DNA of 64,000 nt from Stenotrophomonas sp. 364. GTDB taxonomy: Bacteria > Pseudomonadota > Gammaproteobacteria > Xanthomonadales > Xanthomonadaceae. Position numbers and translations under genes: made by a program. The stretch's first letter is position 1. The number at the start of each line of letters is the position of its first letter. Location of the stretch: positions 1,776,001 through 1,840,000 of the forward strand of contig NZ_CP047135.1 in assembly GCF_009832905.1 (NCBI RefSeq), written 5' to 3'. The notes under the pieces are model-generated. The model had not been told where the DNA came from. It did no database searches and saw nothing but the letters and a program-made list of their open reading frames with translations. Positions 44,905 to 54,016 of the stretch are shown here, piece by piece.

Positions 44905-45696
44905 TCAGTGGGTCACGCCGTCGGCGGCCTGGAAGGCGGCATCGAACAGGCGTTGCACCGGGGGGCCCATCTCGCCGGCCAGGACGGTCAGCAGGAACAG
45001 GCCCAGCAGCAGCGCCACCGGCAGGCCCAGCTGGATCGGGTTCAACGCCGGCGCGGCGCGGGCCAGCACGCCGAACGCCAGGTTGATCGCCAGCATCGCC
45101 ACCGTCAGCGGCAACGCCAGGCTGAGCGCCCCGCGGAACACCTGCAGGGCAAACGTCGGTGCGGCACTGAGGAAGGCATCGATATCGGGCAGCGACGTGC
45201 CGATCGGCACCGCCTTGTAGCTGTCCATCAACAGCGAGATCAAGGCCAGGTGGCCGTTGGTGCTGAAGAACAGCAGGCCGAACAGCAGGTAGAACCACTG
45301 GCCGATCACGCCGGAGCTGCCGCCACGCAGCGGATCGCTCATCTGTGCGAAGGCCAGGCCGGTGCCCTGGGCGACCAGCTCGCCGGCCATGGCGCCGGCT
45401 TCGAACACCAGCCGCAGCAGGAAGCCGATCGACACGCCGATCGCCAGTTCGCGGGCGATGCTCAGTACGGTGGCCGCATCGAAGCCGGTCCATTCCGGCA
45501 CCGGCGGCAGCAGCGGCGACAGCGCCACGGCCAAGGCGCCGGCCAGCACCACGCGCACCCGCGACGGCACCGCGCGGGTACCGATCAACGGCATCGCCAT
45601 GAGCATGGCGCCGATGCGCAGCATGGTCCACAGGATGGTGCCGATCATGCCGAAGGCCTGCAGGCCGTCGGCAGCCATCTGGGTGGCGGAATCCAT
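44905..45696 (-). CDS. fliR: Flagellar export gate protein FliR
   Basis: A 263-residue FliR, one subunit of the FliPQR export gate. About six hydrophobic helices span the sequence; landmarks are GAMLMAMPLIGTRAVPSRVRV near the N terminus and GPPVQRLFDAAFQAADGV at the end. It is the last gene of fliLMNOPQR and begins 6 bp after the fliQ stop. Confidence 0.95.
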   Translation of the reverse strand: MDSATQMAADGLQAFGMIGTILWTMLRIGAMLMAMPLIGTRAVPSRVRVVLAGALAVALSPLLPPVPEWTGFDAATVLSIARELAIGVSIGFLLRLVFEAGAMAGELVAQGTGLAFAQMSDPLRGGSSGVIGQWFYLLFGLLFFSTNGHLALISLLMDSYKAVPIGTSLPDIDAFLSAAPTFALQVFRGALSLALPLTVAMLAINLAFGVLARAAPALNPIQLGLPVALLLGLFLLTVLAGEMGPPVQRLFDAAFQAADGVTH

Positions 45697-45702
45697 GGCC
45701 TG

Positions 45703-45972
45703 CTACCCGATCAGGTGCGGGATGCGCTGGAACAACAGCGTGGTGTACTCCACCAGCTGGCCGATCAGCAGGCTGCCCAGCGCGAACAGTACCGCGGTGA
45801 GCGCGGCGGCCTTGGCCACGAAGGCGATGGTGGGCTCGTTGAGCTGGGTGGCGGCCTGTACCACGCCCACCACCACGCCGACGATCAGCACGGTGAGCAG
45901 CAGCGGGCCGGCCACCCACAGCACCACGATCAGGCCGCCACGCAGTTCGGTCAACGCAAGTTCGGGCGTCAT
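45703..45972 (-). CDS. fliQ: Flagellar export gate protein FliQ
   Basis: An 89-residue FliQ with two transmembrane helices (GLIVVLWVAGPLLLTVLIVGVVV and TAVLFALGSLLIGQLVEY) joined by the conserved loop QAATQLNEPTIAFVAKA. Length is standard. It lies 1 bp after fliP and 6 bp before fliR. Confidence 0.96.
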   Translation of the reverse strand: MTPELALTELRGGLIVVLWVAGPLLLTVLIVGVVVGVVQAATQLNEPTIAFVAKAAALTAVLFALGSLLIGQLVEYTTLLFQRIPHLIG

Positions 45973-45973
45973 G

Positions 45974-46759
45974 TCACTGCACCGCGTTGAAGCTGGCGGC
46001 CAGGGTGCCGACCACCAGCACCCAGCCGTCGACCAGCACGAACAGCAGGATCTTGAACGGGGCCGAGACCAGCATCGGCGACAGCATCATCATGCCCATC
46101 GACATCAGCACGCTGGCCACGACCAGGTCGATGATCACGAACGGGATGAAGATCAGGAAGCCGATTTCGAAGGCGGTCTTCAGCTCGCTGGTGACGAACG
46201 AGGCCACCAGCACCGGGAACGGAATCGCGTCCGGACCGGAATAGGTGCCGTGCCCGGCCATACCGGCGAAGGTCATCAGGTCGGTTTCGCGGATCTGCGC
46301 CAGCATGAAGGCGCGCAGCGGCTGGGTGGTGAGCGTCCAGGCGGTCTGGAAGTCGATCTCGCCATTGAGGTATGGCGCCATGCCGCTGCCCCAGGCCTTC
46401 TGCCACACCGGCAGCATCACCATCGCGGTGAGGAACAGGGCCAGGCCCAGCAGCACCTGGTTGGACGGGGTCTGGCCGGTGCCCAGCGCCTGGCGCAGCA
46501 GCCCCAGCACGATGATGATGCGGGTGAAGGCGGTCAGCACCAGCAGCATCGACGGGATCAGGGTGATCGCGGTCATCAGCAGCAGGGTCTGCAGCGGCAG
46601 GCTGACCGGCTGGCCGCCGATCTTGCCGACATTCACGTCCGGCAGCGCCGGGGTGCCCGGCAGGCCGGGGGCGGCCATCGCCAGCGCCGGCAGCGCACAC
46701 AACAGCAGGAGCAGCAGCAACGGCAGGTAACGGGTCCAGGAGGCGTTCGGGCCACGCAT
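45974..46759 (-). CDS. fliP: Flagellar export gate protein FliP
   Basis: A 261-residue FliP. A cleavable signal peptide (YLPLLLLLLLCALPALAMA) precedes a short periplasmic-like stretch and the FliP core with four membrane helices. The landmarks ITLIPSMLLVLTAFTRIIIVL and LRQALGTGQTPSNQVLLGLA are present. FliP forms the central pore of the gate with FliQ and FliR. It lies 2 bp after fliO. Confidence 0.96.
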   Translation of the reverse strand: MRGPNASWTRYLPLLLLLLLCALPALAMAAPGLPGTPALPDVNVGKIGGQPVSLPLQTLLLMTAITLIPSMLLVLTAFTRIIIVLGLLRQALGTGQTPSNQVLLGLALFLTAMVMLPVWQKAWGSGMAPYLNGEIDFQTAWTLTTQPLRAFMLAQIRETDLMTFAGMAGHGTYSGPDAIPFPVLVASFVTSELKTAFEIGFLIFIPFVIIDLVVASVLMSMGMMMLSPMLVSAPFKILLFVLVDGWVLVVGTLAASFNAVQ

Positions 46760-46761
46760 GA

Positions 46762-47181
46762 TCAGGGTTCCTTGCGCAGCCGCTGTTGCAGCAGCTGGGC
46801 GAAATTCGGGAGGTTCTTGAGATTCGGCAGGTTCTTCAGGTCCGGCAGGCGCGCCGGCACCGGCGTCGGCAGCGGTTCGGGCAGGTGGTGCAGGGTGTTG
46901 ATGCCGCCGGCGGTGACGCCCAGCAGCAGCTGCTCACCGTTGACCTCCACCACCACCACGCGTTCCTTGGCGCCCACGTTGAGGCTGGCCACTACGCGCA
47001 TGCCTTCGGCCGGGCGGAAGCCGCTGCCGGGCATGCGCTTGAGCAGCCAGCCCAGGCCGACGATCAACGCCAGCACCGCCAGCAGCGCCAGCACCGCACC
47101 GAACATGCTCGGTGCGGCGGCCGCGTGCTGGCCGACCTTGGCCGCCGGGGTGCCGGCGGCGATGAGCAGCGATGCGATCAA
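46762..47181 (-). CDS. fliO: Flagellar export gate assembly protein FliO
   Basis: A 139-residue FliO, a small membrane protein needed to assemble FliP. One transmembrane helix (MFGAVLALLAVLALIVGLGWLL, about 26-47) precedes a cytoplasmic domain with MRVVASLNVGAKERVVVVEV and a basic tail. The frame opens with TTG at 47181, which overlaps the fliN stop (TTGA); the alternative ATG at 47106 would begin directly at the membrane helix. I prefer the TTG because the overlap repeats the coupling seen elsewhere in the operon. Confidence 0.9.
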   Translation of the reverse strand: MIASLLIAAGTPAAKVGQHAAAAPSMFGAVLALLAVLALIVGLGWLLKRMPGSGFRPAEGMRVVASLNVGAKERVVVVEVNGEQLLLGVTAGGINTLHHLPEPLPTPVPARLPDLKNLPNLKNLPNFAQLLQQRLRKEP

Positions 47182-47513
47182 CGCAGTCTCCGGATCCGTT
47201 CGCTGGGGCTGACCACGTCGGTCAGTCGCACGCCGAAACGATCGTTGATGACCACCACCTCGCCATGGGCGATCAGGGTGCCGTTGACGAACACGTCCAG
47301 CGATTCACCGGCGCCGCGTTCCAGTTCCACCACCGAGCCCTGGTTGAGCTGCAGCAGGTTGCGGATCGGCAGGCGCGCGCGGCCCACTTCCAGCGACAGC
47401 GTCACCGGCACGTCGAGGATGACATCCAGGTTCAGTTCGGGCCCCAGGCTTTCATCGGACTGCAGTGTGGTGAACTGTGCCGGTGCCGGTTCGTTGGTTT
47501 CGATATCGTTCAT
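47178..47513 (-). CDS. fliN: Flagellar C-ring protein FliN
   Basis: A 111-residue FliN. After a short variable N terminus, the SpoA domain (about 30-108) shows VILDVPVTLSLEVGRARLPI, LNQGSVVELERGAGESLDVFV, NGTLIAHGEVVVI and DRFGVRLTDVV. It forms the lower C ring and binds FliH for export. ATG 47513 overlaps the fliM stop (ATGA), which excludes the longer open frame upstream. Confidence 0.96.
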   Translation of the reverse strand: MNDIETNEPAPAQFTTLQSDESLGPELNLDVILDVPVTLSLEVGRARLPIRNLLQLNQGSVVELERGAGESLDVFVNGTLIAHGEVVVINDRFGVRLTDVVSPSERIRRLR

Positions 47514-48517
47514 TGCGGGTCTTCCTGGATAACGGGAACGCGTGGGCGGGTGCCCGGGGGATGGGTGGCGATGATCTTCACCGCGTTGCTGCCATTGGCG
47601 ACGCCGAACTCGCCGGTGAACACCGGAATGTTCTCCACGCACACCGGCACCTGCGGCTGCAGGTCGATCGGCAGGATGTCGCCGACCTTCAGCCCGGTCA
47701 GTTCGCGCAGCGTCATGCGCTTGCTGGCGAGCACGCTGGACAGGGTGACTTCGGCGATGTTGAGCTGTTCGCGCAACATCACGCCCCAGCTGGCATCGCG
47801 GTCGTTGCGGTCGCTCTGGATGCCGGCATCGAGCAGTTCGCGGATCGGCTCCAGCATCGAGTAGGGCAGGGTGACGTGGATGTCACCGCCACCGCCATCG
47901 AGCTCGACATGCAGGCGGCAGACCACCACGTACTCGCGCGGCGTCACGATGTTGGCGAAGTGCGGGTTGATCTCGGAATTGATGTATTCCAGTTCCACGT
48001 CCATCACCGGCGCCCAGGCTTCCTGGAGGTCGGCGAAGGTCTGCTTGAGCAGCAGGTGGATCACGCGCATCTCGGTGGCGGTGAACTCGCGGCCTTCGAT
48101 GCGGGTGGGGTAGCGCCCGTCACCGCCGAAGAAGTTGTCCACGATCGCGAACACCAGCGTCGGCTCGAACACGATCAGCCCGGTGCCGCGCAGCGGCTTG
48201 AAGCGGATCAGGTTGAGGTTGGTAGGCACGTACAGCGAGTGCATGTAGTCGTTGAACTTGATCAGCTCGATGCCGCGCACCGACAGCTCGGCCGAGCGGC
48301 GGATCAGGTTGAACAGGCCGATCCGCCACAGGCGCGCAAAGCGTTCGTTGACCATCTCCAGGGTCGGCATGCGCCCACGGATGATGCGGTCCTGGCTGGC
48401 AAAGTCGTAACTGCGCGCTTCGCCGGGGGTAGCCGCGTCCACATCGGTTTCGACCGCACCCGAATCCACGCCATGCAACAGCGCATCGATCTCGTCCTGG
48501 GAAAGCAGGTCATTCAT
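47510..48517 (-). CDS. fliM: Flagellar motor switch protein FliM
   Basis: A 335-residue FliM. The N-terminal CheY-P-binding peptide is visible (LSQDEIDALLHGV, residues about 4-16). A middle domain (about 45-235) carries the FliG-binding region, and a C-terminal SpoA domain (about 255-330) contacts FliN. The start at ATG 48517 (MNDLLSQDEIDALL) is the family start; a second ATG four bases further downstream is out of frame. It follows fliL by 9 bp. Confidence 0.96.
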   Translation of the reverse strand: MNDLLSQDEIDALLHGVDSGAVETDVDAATPGEARSYDFASQDRIIRGRMPTLEMVNERFARLWRIGLFNLIRRSAELSVRGIELIKFNDYMHSLYVPTNLNLIRFKPLRGTGLIVFEPTLVFAIVDNFFGGDGRYPTRIEGREFTATEMRVIHLLLKQTFADLQEAWAPVMDVELEYINSEINPHFANIVTPREYVVVCRLHVELDGGGGDIHVTLPYSMLEPIRELLDAGIQSDRNDRDASWGVMLREQLNIAEVTLSSVLASKRMTLRELTGLKVGDILPIDLQPQVPVCVENIPVFTGEFGVANGSNAVKIIATHPPGTRPRVPVIQEDPQ

Positions 48518-48526
48518 GGTGTGCCC

Positions 48527-49060
48527 TTACTGGGTGACGAAGCTGGTGAACAGCAGTTCGTCGGCGCCCTTGGAGCCGGTTTCGGCCTTGAGCAGCTTCT
48601 GCACTTCGGCCAGCGAGTCGGCCTGCAGGCGTTCCTTGCCGGCGCGGTCGGCGATCTGGGTCGGCTCGACCTGCGAGAACAACATCAGCAACTTGGCGCG
48701 GATGGCCGGGGCGTGCAGCTTGATCGCCTCCAGCGCGGCCGGGTCGCGGGTCATCAGCTGCACTTCCACCTGCAGGTAGCGTGGGCCGTCGAAGCTGCTG
48801 TTGAGGTTGACCACGAACGGCGGCTCCAGCCCGAAGTACTGCGCCGGTGCGGGCATGGCCTTGCTGGCGGCCGGCTTGGCGGCCTTGGGATCGTGTGACT
48901 GGGACGAGGCGAAGTACCACGCACCGCCACCGGCGGCGCCGGCGGCGAGCACGGCCACCAGGGCGGTGATCAACAACGGACTACGCGGCTTGGCGGCCTT
49001 GTCCTTGTCGGCGGATTTCTTGGTTTTGTCGGCGGCTGCGGCCACGAGGGGAAGCTCCAT
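48527..49060 (-). CDS. fliL: Flagellar basal-body-associated protein FliL
   Basis: A 177-residue FliL, which surrounds stator units and supports motor torque. A Lys-rich cytoplasmic N terminus precedes one transmembrane helix (LLITALVAVLAAGAAGGGAWYF, about 30-51), and a periplasmic stomatin/SPFH-like domain starts at about 75 (PPFVVNLNSSFDGPRYLQVEV). It is the first gene of fliLMNOPQR and has a very good sigma-54 promoter just upstream. Confidence 0.94.
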   Translation of the reverse strand: MELPLVAAAADKTKKSADKDKAAKPRSPLLITALVAVLAAGAAGGGAWYFASSQSHDPKAAKPAASKAMPAPAQYFGLEPPFVVNLNSSFDGPRYLQVEVQLMTRDPAALEAIKLHAPAIRAKLLMLFSQVEPTQIADRAGKERLQADSLAEVQKLLKAETGSKGADELLFTSFVTQ

Positions 49061-49080
49061 TGGATTGCTTCCTGCCTACA

Positions 49081-49096
49081 TGCAAAGGCCGTGCCT
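49081..49096 (-). promoter_or_regulatory. Sigma-54 promoter for fliLMNOPQR
   Basis: AGGCACG-N4-TTGCA on the - strand with exact GG-N10-GC spacing, its -12 GC about 23 bp before the fliL ATG. It is among the best matches in the window and fits activation by the FleQ encoded at 56.4-57.9 kb. Confidence 0.88.
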
Positions 49097-49144
49097 GAAT
49101 GCCGGGGCGCGCCGGTGTCGGGTTTCTGGCGCCCGCGATGCCGA

Positions 49145-49265
49145 GGTAGAGCCGACCGTTGGTCGGCTTCACGCATAACCGTGATTCCCCCGGTAGAGCC
49201 GACCGTTGGTCGGCTCCACGTATACCCGTGATTTCCTGAGGAGCCGGCCAGCGGCCGGCACTACC
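49145..49265. repeat. Cluster of three SMAG elements
   Basis: Two direct GTAGAGCCGACCGTTGGTC-type copies begin at about 49146 and 49193, and one inverted GCCGGCC/GGCCGGC copy ends at about 49265. They lie between the fliL promoter and fliK. Confidence 0.85.
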
Positions 49266-49286
49266 GGGTGCGGGCGGTGCTTGGCG

Positions 49287-49376
49287 AGGAGGAAAGCCCC
49301 TGAGTCAGGGGGCGGCCGCGAATAAGACGGGGCCCACGCGTTGCGCAGCAATGCGTCGGAGCGTAAGCGCGCATGC
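49287..49376. repeat. Dispersed hairpin element, copy 3
   Basis: A first hairpin (GCCCCTGA/TCAGGGGGC), then TAAGACGGGG at 49323, then a stem 49333-49344 with 49348-49359 (one mismatch, one G.T pair) around a GCA loop, then CGCGCATGCG. It abuts the fliK stop codon, just as copy 2 abuts cheA2. Confidence 0.68.
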
Positions 49377-49378
49377 GC

Positions 49379-50530
49379 CTACGCGTACGCGTCAACCAAC
49401 CCGCGCTGGCGCATCAGCTGCGCAGGCGAGACGGTGATGTCGGCCAGCGTCGGTTCGCCGTCGCCGCCGGTCGCGCCGCCCTGCCCATTGCCGTCCTGGC
49501 CGCCCTGCGCGGTGTGTTGCTGGCCCACATCGGCGTTGCCGAGCTGGAAGCCCTGCTCGCCGAGCATCTCGCGCAGACGGGGCAGGCTGGTTTCCAGCGC
49601 GTGGCGGACCTCGGCATGGGCGCTGTTGAAGCTGGCGTGCACCTTGTCGCCGTCAATCTGCAGGCGCACTTCGATCTGGCCCAGGTCATGCGGGGTCACC
49701 CGGATGACCGCATGGCCGATCTTCTGGTCGGCCAACCAGCCGATGCGGGCGCTCATGGCATCGCCGAAGTCATCGGCGCCCACGTCCGGGGTGGCGGTCG
49801 GGCTGCCGGTGAATGCCCCCGTGACCGCACTGGTTTTCAGCTCGGCAGTGGCGTGCAGCGCGTGCAGCAGCGGGGTGCCCGGGGCATCACCATTGTCAGC
49901 GCCGGCCAGGGCGTCGGTCACGGTCTTGAGCAGCGCCGGGTCGTCGGCCACCGTGGCATCGGCGGGCAGCACCAACGCGGCGGCCGGTTCGCTGGCGGTA
50001 GCGGCCCCCGCCGCAGCGACCGCCAACGGCAGCGCCGGGGTGGGCAGCGGGGCAGCGGTAGCCAGCAGCGGGTCGGCACCGGTCGCCGCAGCGGCGGCCG
50101 GTTGCAGTACGGGCGGCAGCTGCGGCGGGGTGCCGGCCAGGGCGAGCCCGGCCAGGCCGAGCGGCGGCCACGGCGCGGGCTCGGTGTCGTCCGCATTGTC
50201 CTGTGCGGTCGGTTTCGCGGCGGCGGTGCCTTCGGTGGTTACTGCGTCGCCCGTCGCTTCGGTGGCGGCGTCGCTGCCCGGACGCTTGGGCGCATCGGCA
50301 GTGGCGGCGGTGTTCGGCTCGGTGCCGGATTTGGCTGACCCGTCGGCAGTGCCCGCGTTGCCGGTCTTGCCGGCGGGGCGCGTGGGCGCCTTGGCGGTGC
50401 TGGCGGCATCGCCGTTGAGCAGGGCGTCAAAGTCCCGGCGGGTATCGCCGGCCGACCCGTCGCTGCGCGGGGATGTACCGGTGGCCTTGGCAGCGCCGGT
50501 GGACGCGGTGCCCTGGAGTGCGGGGGGCAT
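49379..50530 (-). CDS. fliK: Flagellar hook-length control protein FliK
   Basis: A 383-residue FliK from ATG 50530; a GTG at 50533 would add one residue. The first 250 residues are Ala/Thr/Pro-rich and of low complexity, as expected for the exported ruler part. The C-terminal domain (about 260-345) carries the FliK/Flg_hook signature VIRVTPHDLGQIEVRLQID and FNSAHAEVRHALETSLPRL, which acts on FlhB to switch substrate specificity. The start overlaps the fliJ stop. Confidence 0.93.
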   Translation of the reverse strand: MPPALQGTASTGAAKATGTSPRSDGSAGDTRRDFDALLNGDAASTAKAPTRPAGKTGNAGTADGSAKSGTEPNTAATADAPKRPGSDAATEATGDAVTTEGTAAAKPTAQDNADDTEPAPWPPLGLAGLALAGTPPQLPPVLQPAAAAATGADPLLATAAPLPTPALPLAVAAAGAATASEPAAALVLPADATVADDPALLKTVTDALAGADNGDAPGTPLLHALHATAELKTSAVTGAFTGSPTATPDVGADDFGDAMSARIGWLADQKIGHAVIRVTPHDLGQIEVRLQIDGDKVHASFNSAHAEVRHALETSLPRLREMLGEQGFQLGNADVGQQHTAQGGQDGNGQGGATGGDGEPTLADITVSPAQLMRQRGLVDAYA

Positions 50531-50988
50531 CACGGCGTGCCTCCGGTGTCGGTGTCTTCGCGCTGCGCCTGGCGGCTGCGACGCGCGCCCAGGTCGTCCA
50601 TCTCGCGCTGGTCGCGGCGGTCGGTGACCACCTTCTCCTGCGCGCGGTAGCTGGCGGCCAGCTGTTCCAGCACCGCCTTGTCGCGGCTGGCCAGAATCAG
50701 GCGCGCGCGCTCGGCCTCGACCTTTTCGCGGTTGTGGTCCACGGTCTGGCGCTGCTGTGCCACGGCACTGTCCAGGCGGTCCAGGAACGCGCGCCGGTTG
50801 AGCAGCTGGGCCGGGCTGGTGGCCGCCATCTGCGCGTTGGCGTACTCGTCGGCGTAACGGCGCAGCTCGTCCAGGCGCGACAGGTGGGTGTCGAGCGTGC
50901 GCTGGCGTTCGGCCAGGTCACGGGCGACCTCGTCTTCGTGGTCCTGGGCTCGCTTGAGCAGGGGATCGAAACGCTTGGACTGGATCAT
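50530..50988 (-). CDS. fliJ: Flagellar export chaperone-escort protein FliJ
   Basis: A 152-residue FliJ, almost entirely one antiparallel coiled coil (RFDPLLKRAQDHEDEVARDL onward, rich in Glu, Arg and Gln). It links the FliI ATPase ring to FlhA. It lies 3 bp after fliI and overlaps fliK. Sequence conservation in this family is low; order and coiled-coil character support the call. Confidence 0.9.
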   Translation of the reverse strand: MIQSKRFDPLLKRAQDHEDEVARDLAERQRTLDTHLSRLDELRRYADEYANAQMAATSPAQLLNRRAFLDRLDSAVAQQRQTVDHNREKVEAERARLILASRDKAVLEQLAASYRAQEKVVTDRRDQREMDDLGARRSRQAQREDTDTGGTP

Positions 50989-50991
50989 GGC

Positions 50992-52374
50992 TTAGCTCTC
51001 AGGTTCCACCAGGCGCTTGAGTGCGGCCTGGCTGTGCGGCAGGTCGGCGGCCTTGCCGACGTCCTGGCCGAGGAATTCGGCGATGTCCGACCAGCGCTCC
51101 AGCGCTTCGTCGGTGGCCGGATCGTTGCCGCGCTGGTAGGCGCCGATGGCGATCAGGTCGCGGTTGGACGAGTACGCCGAGACCAGCCGCTTGAGCTTGC
51201 GGATGCGCAGGCGCCACGGTTCGTCGGCAATTTCAGTGACCACGCGGCTGACCGACGATTCGACGTCGATGGCCGGGTACAGGCCGCTGTCGGCCACCCG
51301 GCGCGACAGCAGGATGTGGCCGTCGAGAATCGCGCGGGCCGCGTCGGCGATCGGATCCTGCGGATCGTCGCCTTCGGTGAGCACGGTGTAGAAGGCGGTG
51401 ATCGACCCCCGGCCCTTGGCGCCGTTGCCGGCGCGTTCCACCAGCGCCGGCAGCTTGGCGAACACCGACGGCGGGTAGCCGCGGGTGGTGGGCGGCTCGC
51501 CCACCGACAGGCCGATCTCACGCTGGGCCTGCGCGAAGCGGGTCAGCGAGTCCATCAGCAGCAGTACGTTCAGGCCCTGGTCGCGGAACCACTCGGCAAT
51601 GGCGGTCGCGCGGTAGGCGCCGTGCAGGCGGGCCAGCGGTGGGCGGTCGGCCGGGCTGGCCACCACCACCGCGCGGCGCAGGCCTTCTTCGCCCAGGGTG
51701 CTTTCAACGAAGTCGCGCACTTCGCGGCCGCGTTCACCGATCAGGCCCACCACGATCACGTCGGCCGCGGTGTAGCGGGTCATCATGCCGAGCAGGGTGG
51801 ATTTGCCCACGCCCGAGCCGGCGAACAGGCCGACACGCTGGCCACGGCCGATCGGCAGCAGCGCGTTGATCGCGCGCACGCCCACGTCCAGCGGCTGGGT
51901 GATGGGTTCGCGGGCAAGCGGGTTGATCGATACCCCGGCCATGCTCACGGTGCCTTCGGCGCGGATCGGGCCTTTGCCGTCCAGCGGCACGCCATCGCTG
52001 TCGATGACCCGGCCGAGCAGGCCTTCGCCCACTTCCACGCCGCCGCGGCCCAGCACCGGCACCACTCGCGCGTTGGGCAGCAGGCCATGCAGTTCGGCGC
52101 TGGGCATCAGGTAGGTGCGCTCGCCGGCAAAGCCGACCACTTCGGCATCCACCCAACCGCCGTCGGCCACTTCCACCTTGCAGCTGGCGCCCATCGGCGA
52201 TTCGCAGCCCACCGCTTCCAGCGTCAGCCCGACCGCGCGGCGCAGCACGCCTTCGCGGATCAGGCCACGGCCGTGGTTGCCGTCGGGCTGGATGCTGTCC
52301 AGGCGCGCGGCCAGGCGCAGGTTGCGCGCGGGGGCCCACTCGGCGGCCGGGACGGGCAGGGGTTCGGTGTTCAT
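50992..52374 (-). CDS. fliI: Flagellar export ATPase FliI
   Basis: A 460-residue FliI, homologous to the F1-ATPase beta subunit. The P loop GLFAGSGVGKSTLLGMM lies near 185-200, the Walker B segment LNVLLLMDSLTRFAQAQRE follows, and SVGEPPTTRGYPPSVFAKLP is the catalytic-site loop typical of type III ATPases. It energises delivery of substrates to the gate. ATG 52374 overlaps fliH (ATGA). Confidence 0.96.
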   Translation of the reverse strand: MNTEPLPVPAAEWAPARNLRLAARLDSIQPDGNHGRGLIREGVLRRAVGLTLEAVGCESPMGASCKVEVADGGWVDAEVVGFAGERTYLMPSAELHGLLPNARVVPVLGRGGVEVGEGLLGRVIDSDGVPLDGKGPIRAEGTVSMAGVSINPLAREPITQPLDVGVRAINALLPIGRGQRVGLFAGSGVGKSTLLGMMTRYTAADVIVVGLIGERGREVRDFVESTLGEEGLRRAVVVASPADRPPLARLHGAYRATAIAEWFRDQGLNVLLLMDSLTRFAQAQREIGLSVGEPPTTRGYPPSVFAKLPALVERAGNGAKGRGSITAFYTVLTEGDDPQDPIADAARAILDGHILLSRRVADSGLYPAIDVESSVSRVVTEIADEPWRLRIRKLKRLVSAYSSNRDLIAIGAYQRGNDPATDEALERWSDIAEFLGQDVGKAADLPHSQAALKRLVEPES

Positions 52375-53009
52375 GCACTGGCTCCGGATTTGCGCAGCAC
52401 CGCATCCAGCGCGCCACGCAGGCGTGCCTCCAGGGTGCCGTCAATGCGCACCGCTTCAGCGTGCACGCGCAGGTCACCGCGGCTCAGGCTGACGTCGGGG
52501 GTAAGGCGCTGGGTGGACGACAGCTGCAACAGCGGGGTGAGCGCGGCGATGTCGTCCGGGTGCAGGCGCACTTCGACCTCGCGGTTGGCGCCGCCGACCG
52601 CGTCGACGGCCTCGCCCACCAGCTGCGCGAGCAGCGCCGGGTCGGCCTGGTACGCACGCCCGACCAGGGTGCCGGCGATGCGCACCGCCAGCTCGCCCAG
52701 CGCGGCCACCACTTCATTCTCCAGCCGCACCAGCGGCCGGCTGAAGTTGTCCAGAATGCCTTCGATCTGTGCGACCAGACGGCGTACCTCGGCCTGGCCC
52801 TGGGCCTGGCCGTCGGCATGGCCGCGGTCGAAGCCGTCTTTCTCGGCGGCGTCCTGGATCTGCTGGATTTCCTCCAGCGTGGGCAGCTGCAGCAGCGGTT
52901 CCGGTTCGTGCTCCGGATCCGGTTCGGTGAGTTCGAAACTCTCCTCCGCCGGCGCCGGTTCGGGCACCGCCAGCAGGTCCGGGGCAAGCCAGCGCACGGC
53001 GTTGTTCAC
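52371..53009 (-). CDS. fliH: Flagellar export ATPase regulator FliH
   Basis: A 212-residue FliH, which holds FliI in check and anchors it to FliN. The N-terminal third is acidic and Pro-rich, followed by a coiled-coil stretch (LEEIQQIQDAAEKDGFDRGH) with small-residue spacing and a C-terminal domain (about 110-205) with LVRLENEVVAALGELAVRIAG. The start is GTG 53009, overlapping the fliG stop (GTGA). Confidence 0.92.
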   Translation of the reverse strand: MNNAVRWLAPDLLAVPEPAPAEESFELTEPDPEHEPEPLLQLPTLEEIQQIQDAAEKDGFDRGHADGQAQGQAEVRRLVAQIEGILDNFSRPLVRLENEVVAALGELAVRIAGTLVGRAYQADPALLAQLVGEAVDAVGGANREVEVRLHPDDIAALTPLLQLSSTQRLTPDVSLSRGDLRVHAEAVRIDGTLEARLRGALDAVLRKSGASA

Positions 53010-54016
53010 AGCATCGCCTCCGCGTTGCCACCAATGGTGACGGTTCCTTCATCTGCCATGCGCTTGACGATGGCCAGGATCTCGCGCTGCGCCACTTCCA
53101 CGTCGGACAGGCGCACCGGACCGCGTGCCTCCATGTCTTCGAGCAGGATCTCGGCGGCGCGCTGGGACATGTTGCGGGTGATCTTGTCGCGCACCTTGAT
53201 GTCGGCGCCGCGCAGGGCCAGGCCCAGACGCTCGCCGCTGACTTCGCGCAGCACCAGCTGCAGTTCGCGGTCGTCCAGGTCGACCAGGTCGTCGAACACG
53301 AACATCAGGTCCTGGATGCGCCCGCTCAGCGGGGCGTCGATGCGGGCGATCTCGCCCAGGATCGCCTGGTCCTGGCCGCTGTCCATGAAGTTCAGGATGT
53401 TGGCCGCGCACTGCACGCCGCCGATGTTGGACGACTTCAGGTTCTGGTTGCCGGCGAACTGGCGCTCCATGATTTCGTTGAGCTCGTTCAGCGCGTTCGG
53501 CGGAATGCCGTCCAGGGTGGCGATGCGCAGCAGCACGTCCACCCGGGTACGCTCGGGCAGCAGCTTGAGCGCGTCGGCGGCCTGGTCGGTTTCCAGGTGG
53601 GCCATCACGATGGCGATGATCTGCGGGTGTTCGTTGCGGACCAGGTCGGCCACCGCACGCGGGTCCATCCACTTCAGCGCGTCCAGGCCGGTGGTGTTGC
53701 GGCCGAGCAGGATGCGGTCGATCAGGTTGCCGGCCTTCTCGCTGCCCAGCGCCTGCACCAGCATGTTGCGGATGTAGTCGTCCGAGCCCACGCCCAGCGA
53801 GGTCTTGGAGCCCAGTTCGGAACTGAACTGGTCCATCACCCCTTCGACCTGGGCACGGGTGATGTCGGTCATGGTGGCCATGGCGATGCCGATCTTCTGC
53901 ACCTCCTTGGGCTCCATGTGGCGCAGCACTTCGGCCGCGTCCAGTTCACCCAGCGACAGCAGCAGCACGGCAGCGCGTTGTACGCCGCTCAGCGGCGCAG
54001 TGGTGGCGTCAGTCAT
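53006..54016 (-). CDS. fliG: Flagellar motor switch protein FliG
   Basis: A 336-residue FliG. The N-terminal domain binds FliF. The middle domain has the EHPQ motif (VRNEHPQIIAIVMAHL), and the C-terminal domain carries the charged torque helix around DLVDLDDRELQLVLREV. All parts are present at normal length. It overlaps fliF by 8 bp and fliH by 4. Confidence 0.96.
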   Translation of the reverse strand: MTDATTAPLSGVQRAAVLLLSLGELDAAEVLRHMEPKEVQKIGIAMATMTDITRAQVEGVMDQFSSELGSKTSLGVGSDDYIRNMLVQALGSEKAGNLIDRILLGRNTTGLDALKWMDPRAVADLVRNEHPQIIAIVMAHLETDQAADALKLLPERTRVDVLLRIATLDGIPPNALNELNEIMERQFAGNQNLKSSNIGGVQCAANILNFMDSGQDQAILGEIARIDAPLSGRIQDLMFVFDDLVDLDDRELQLVLREVSGERLGLALRGADIKVRDKITRNMSQRAAEILLEDMEARGPVRLSDVEVAQREILAIVKRMADEGTVTIGGNAEAML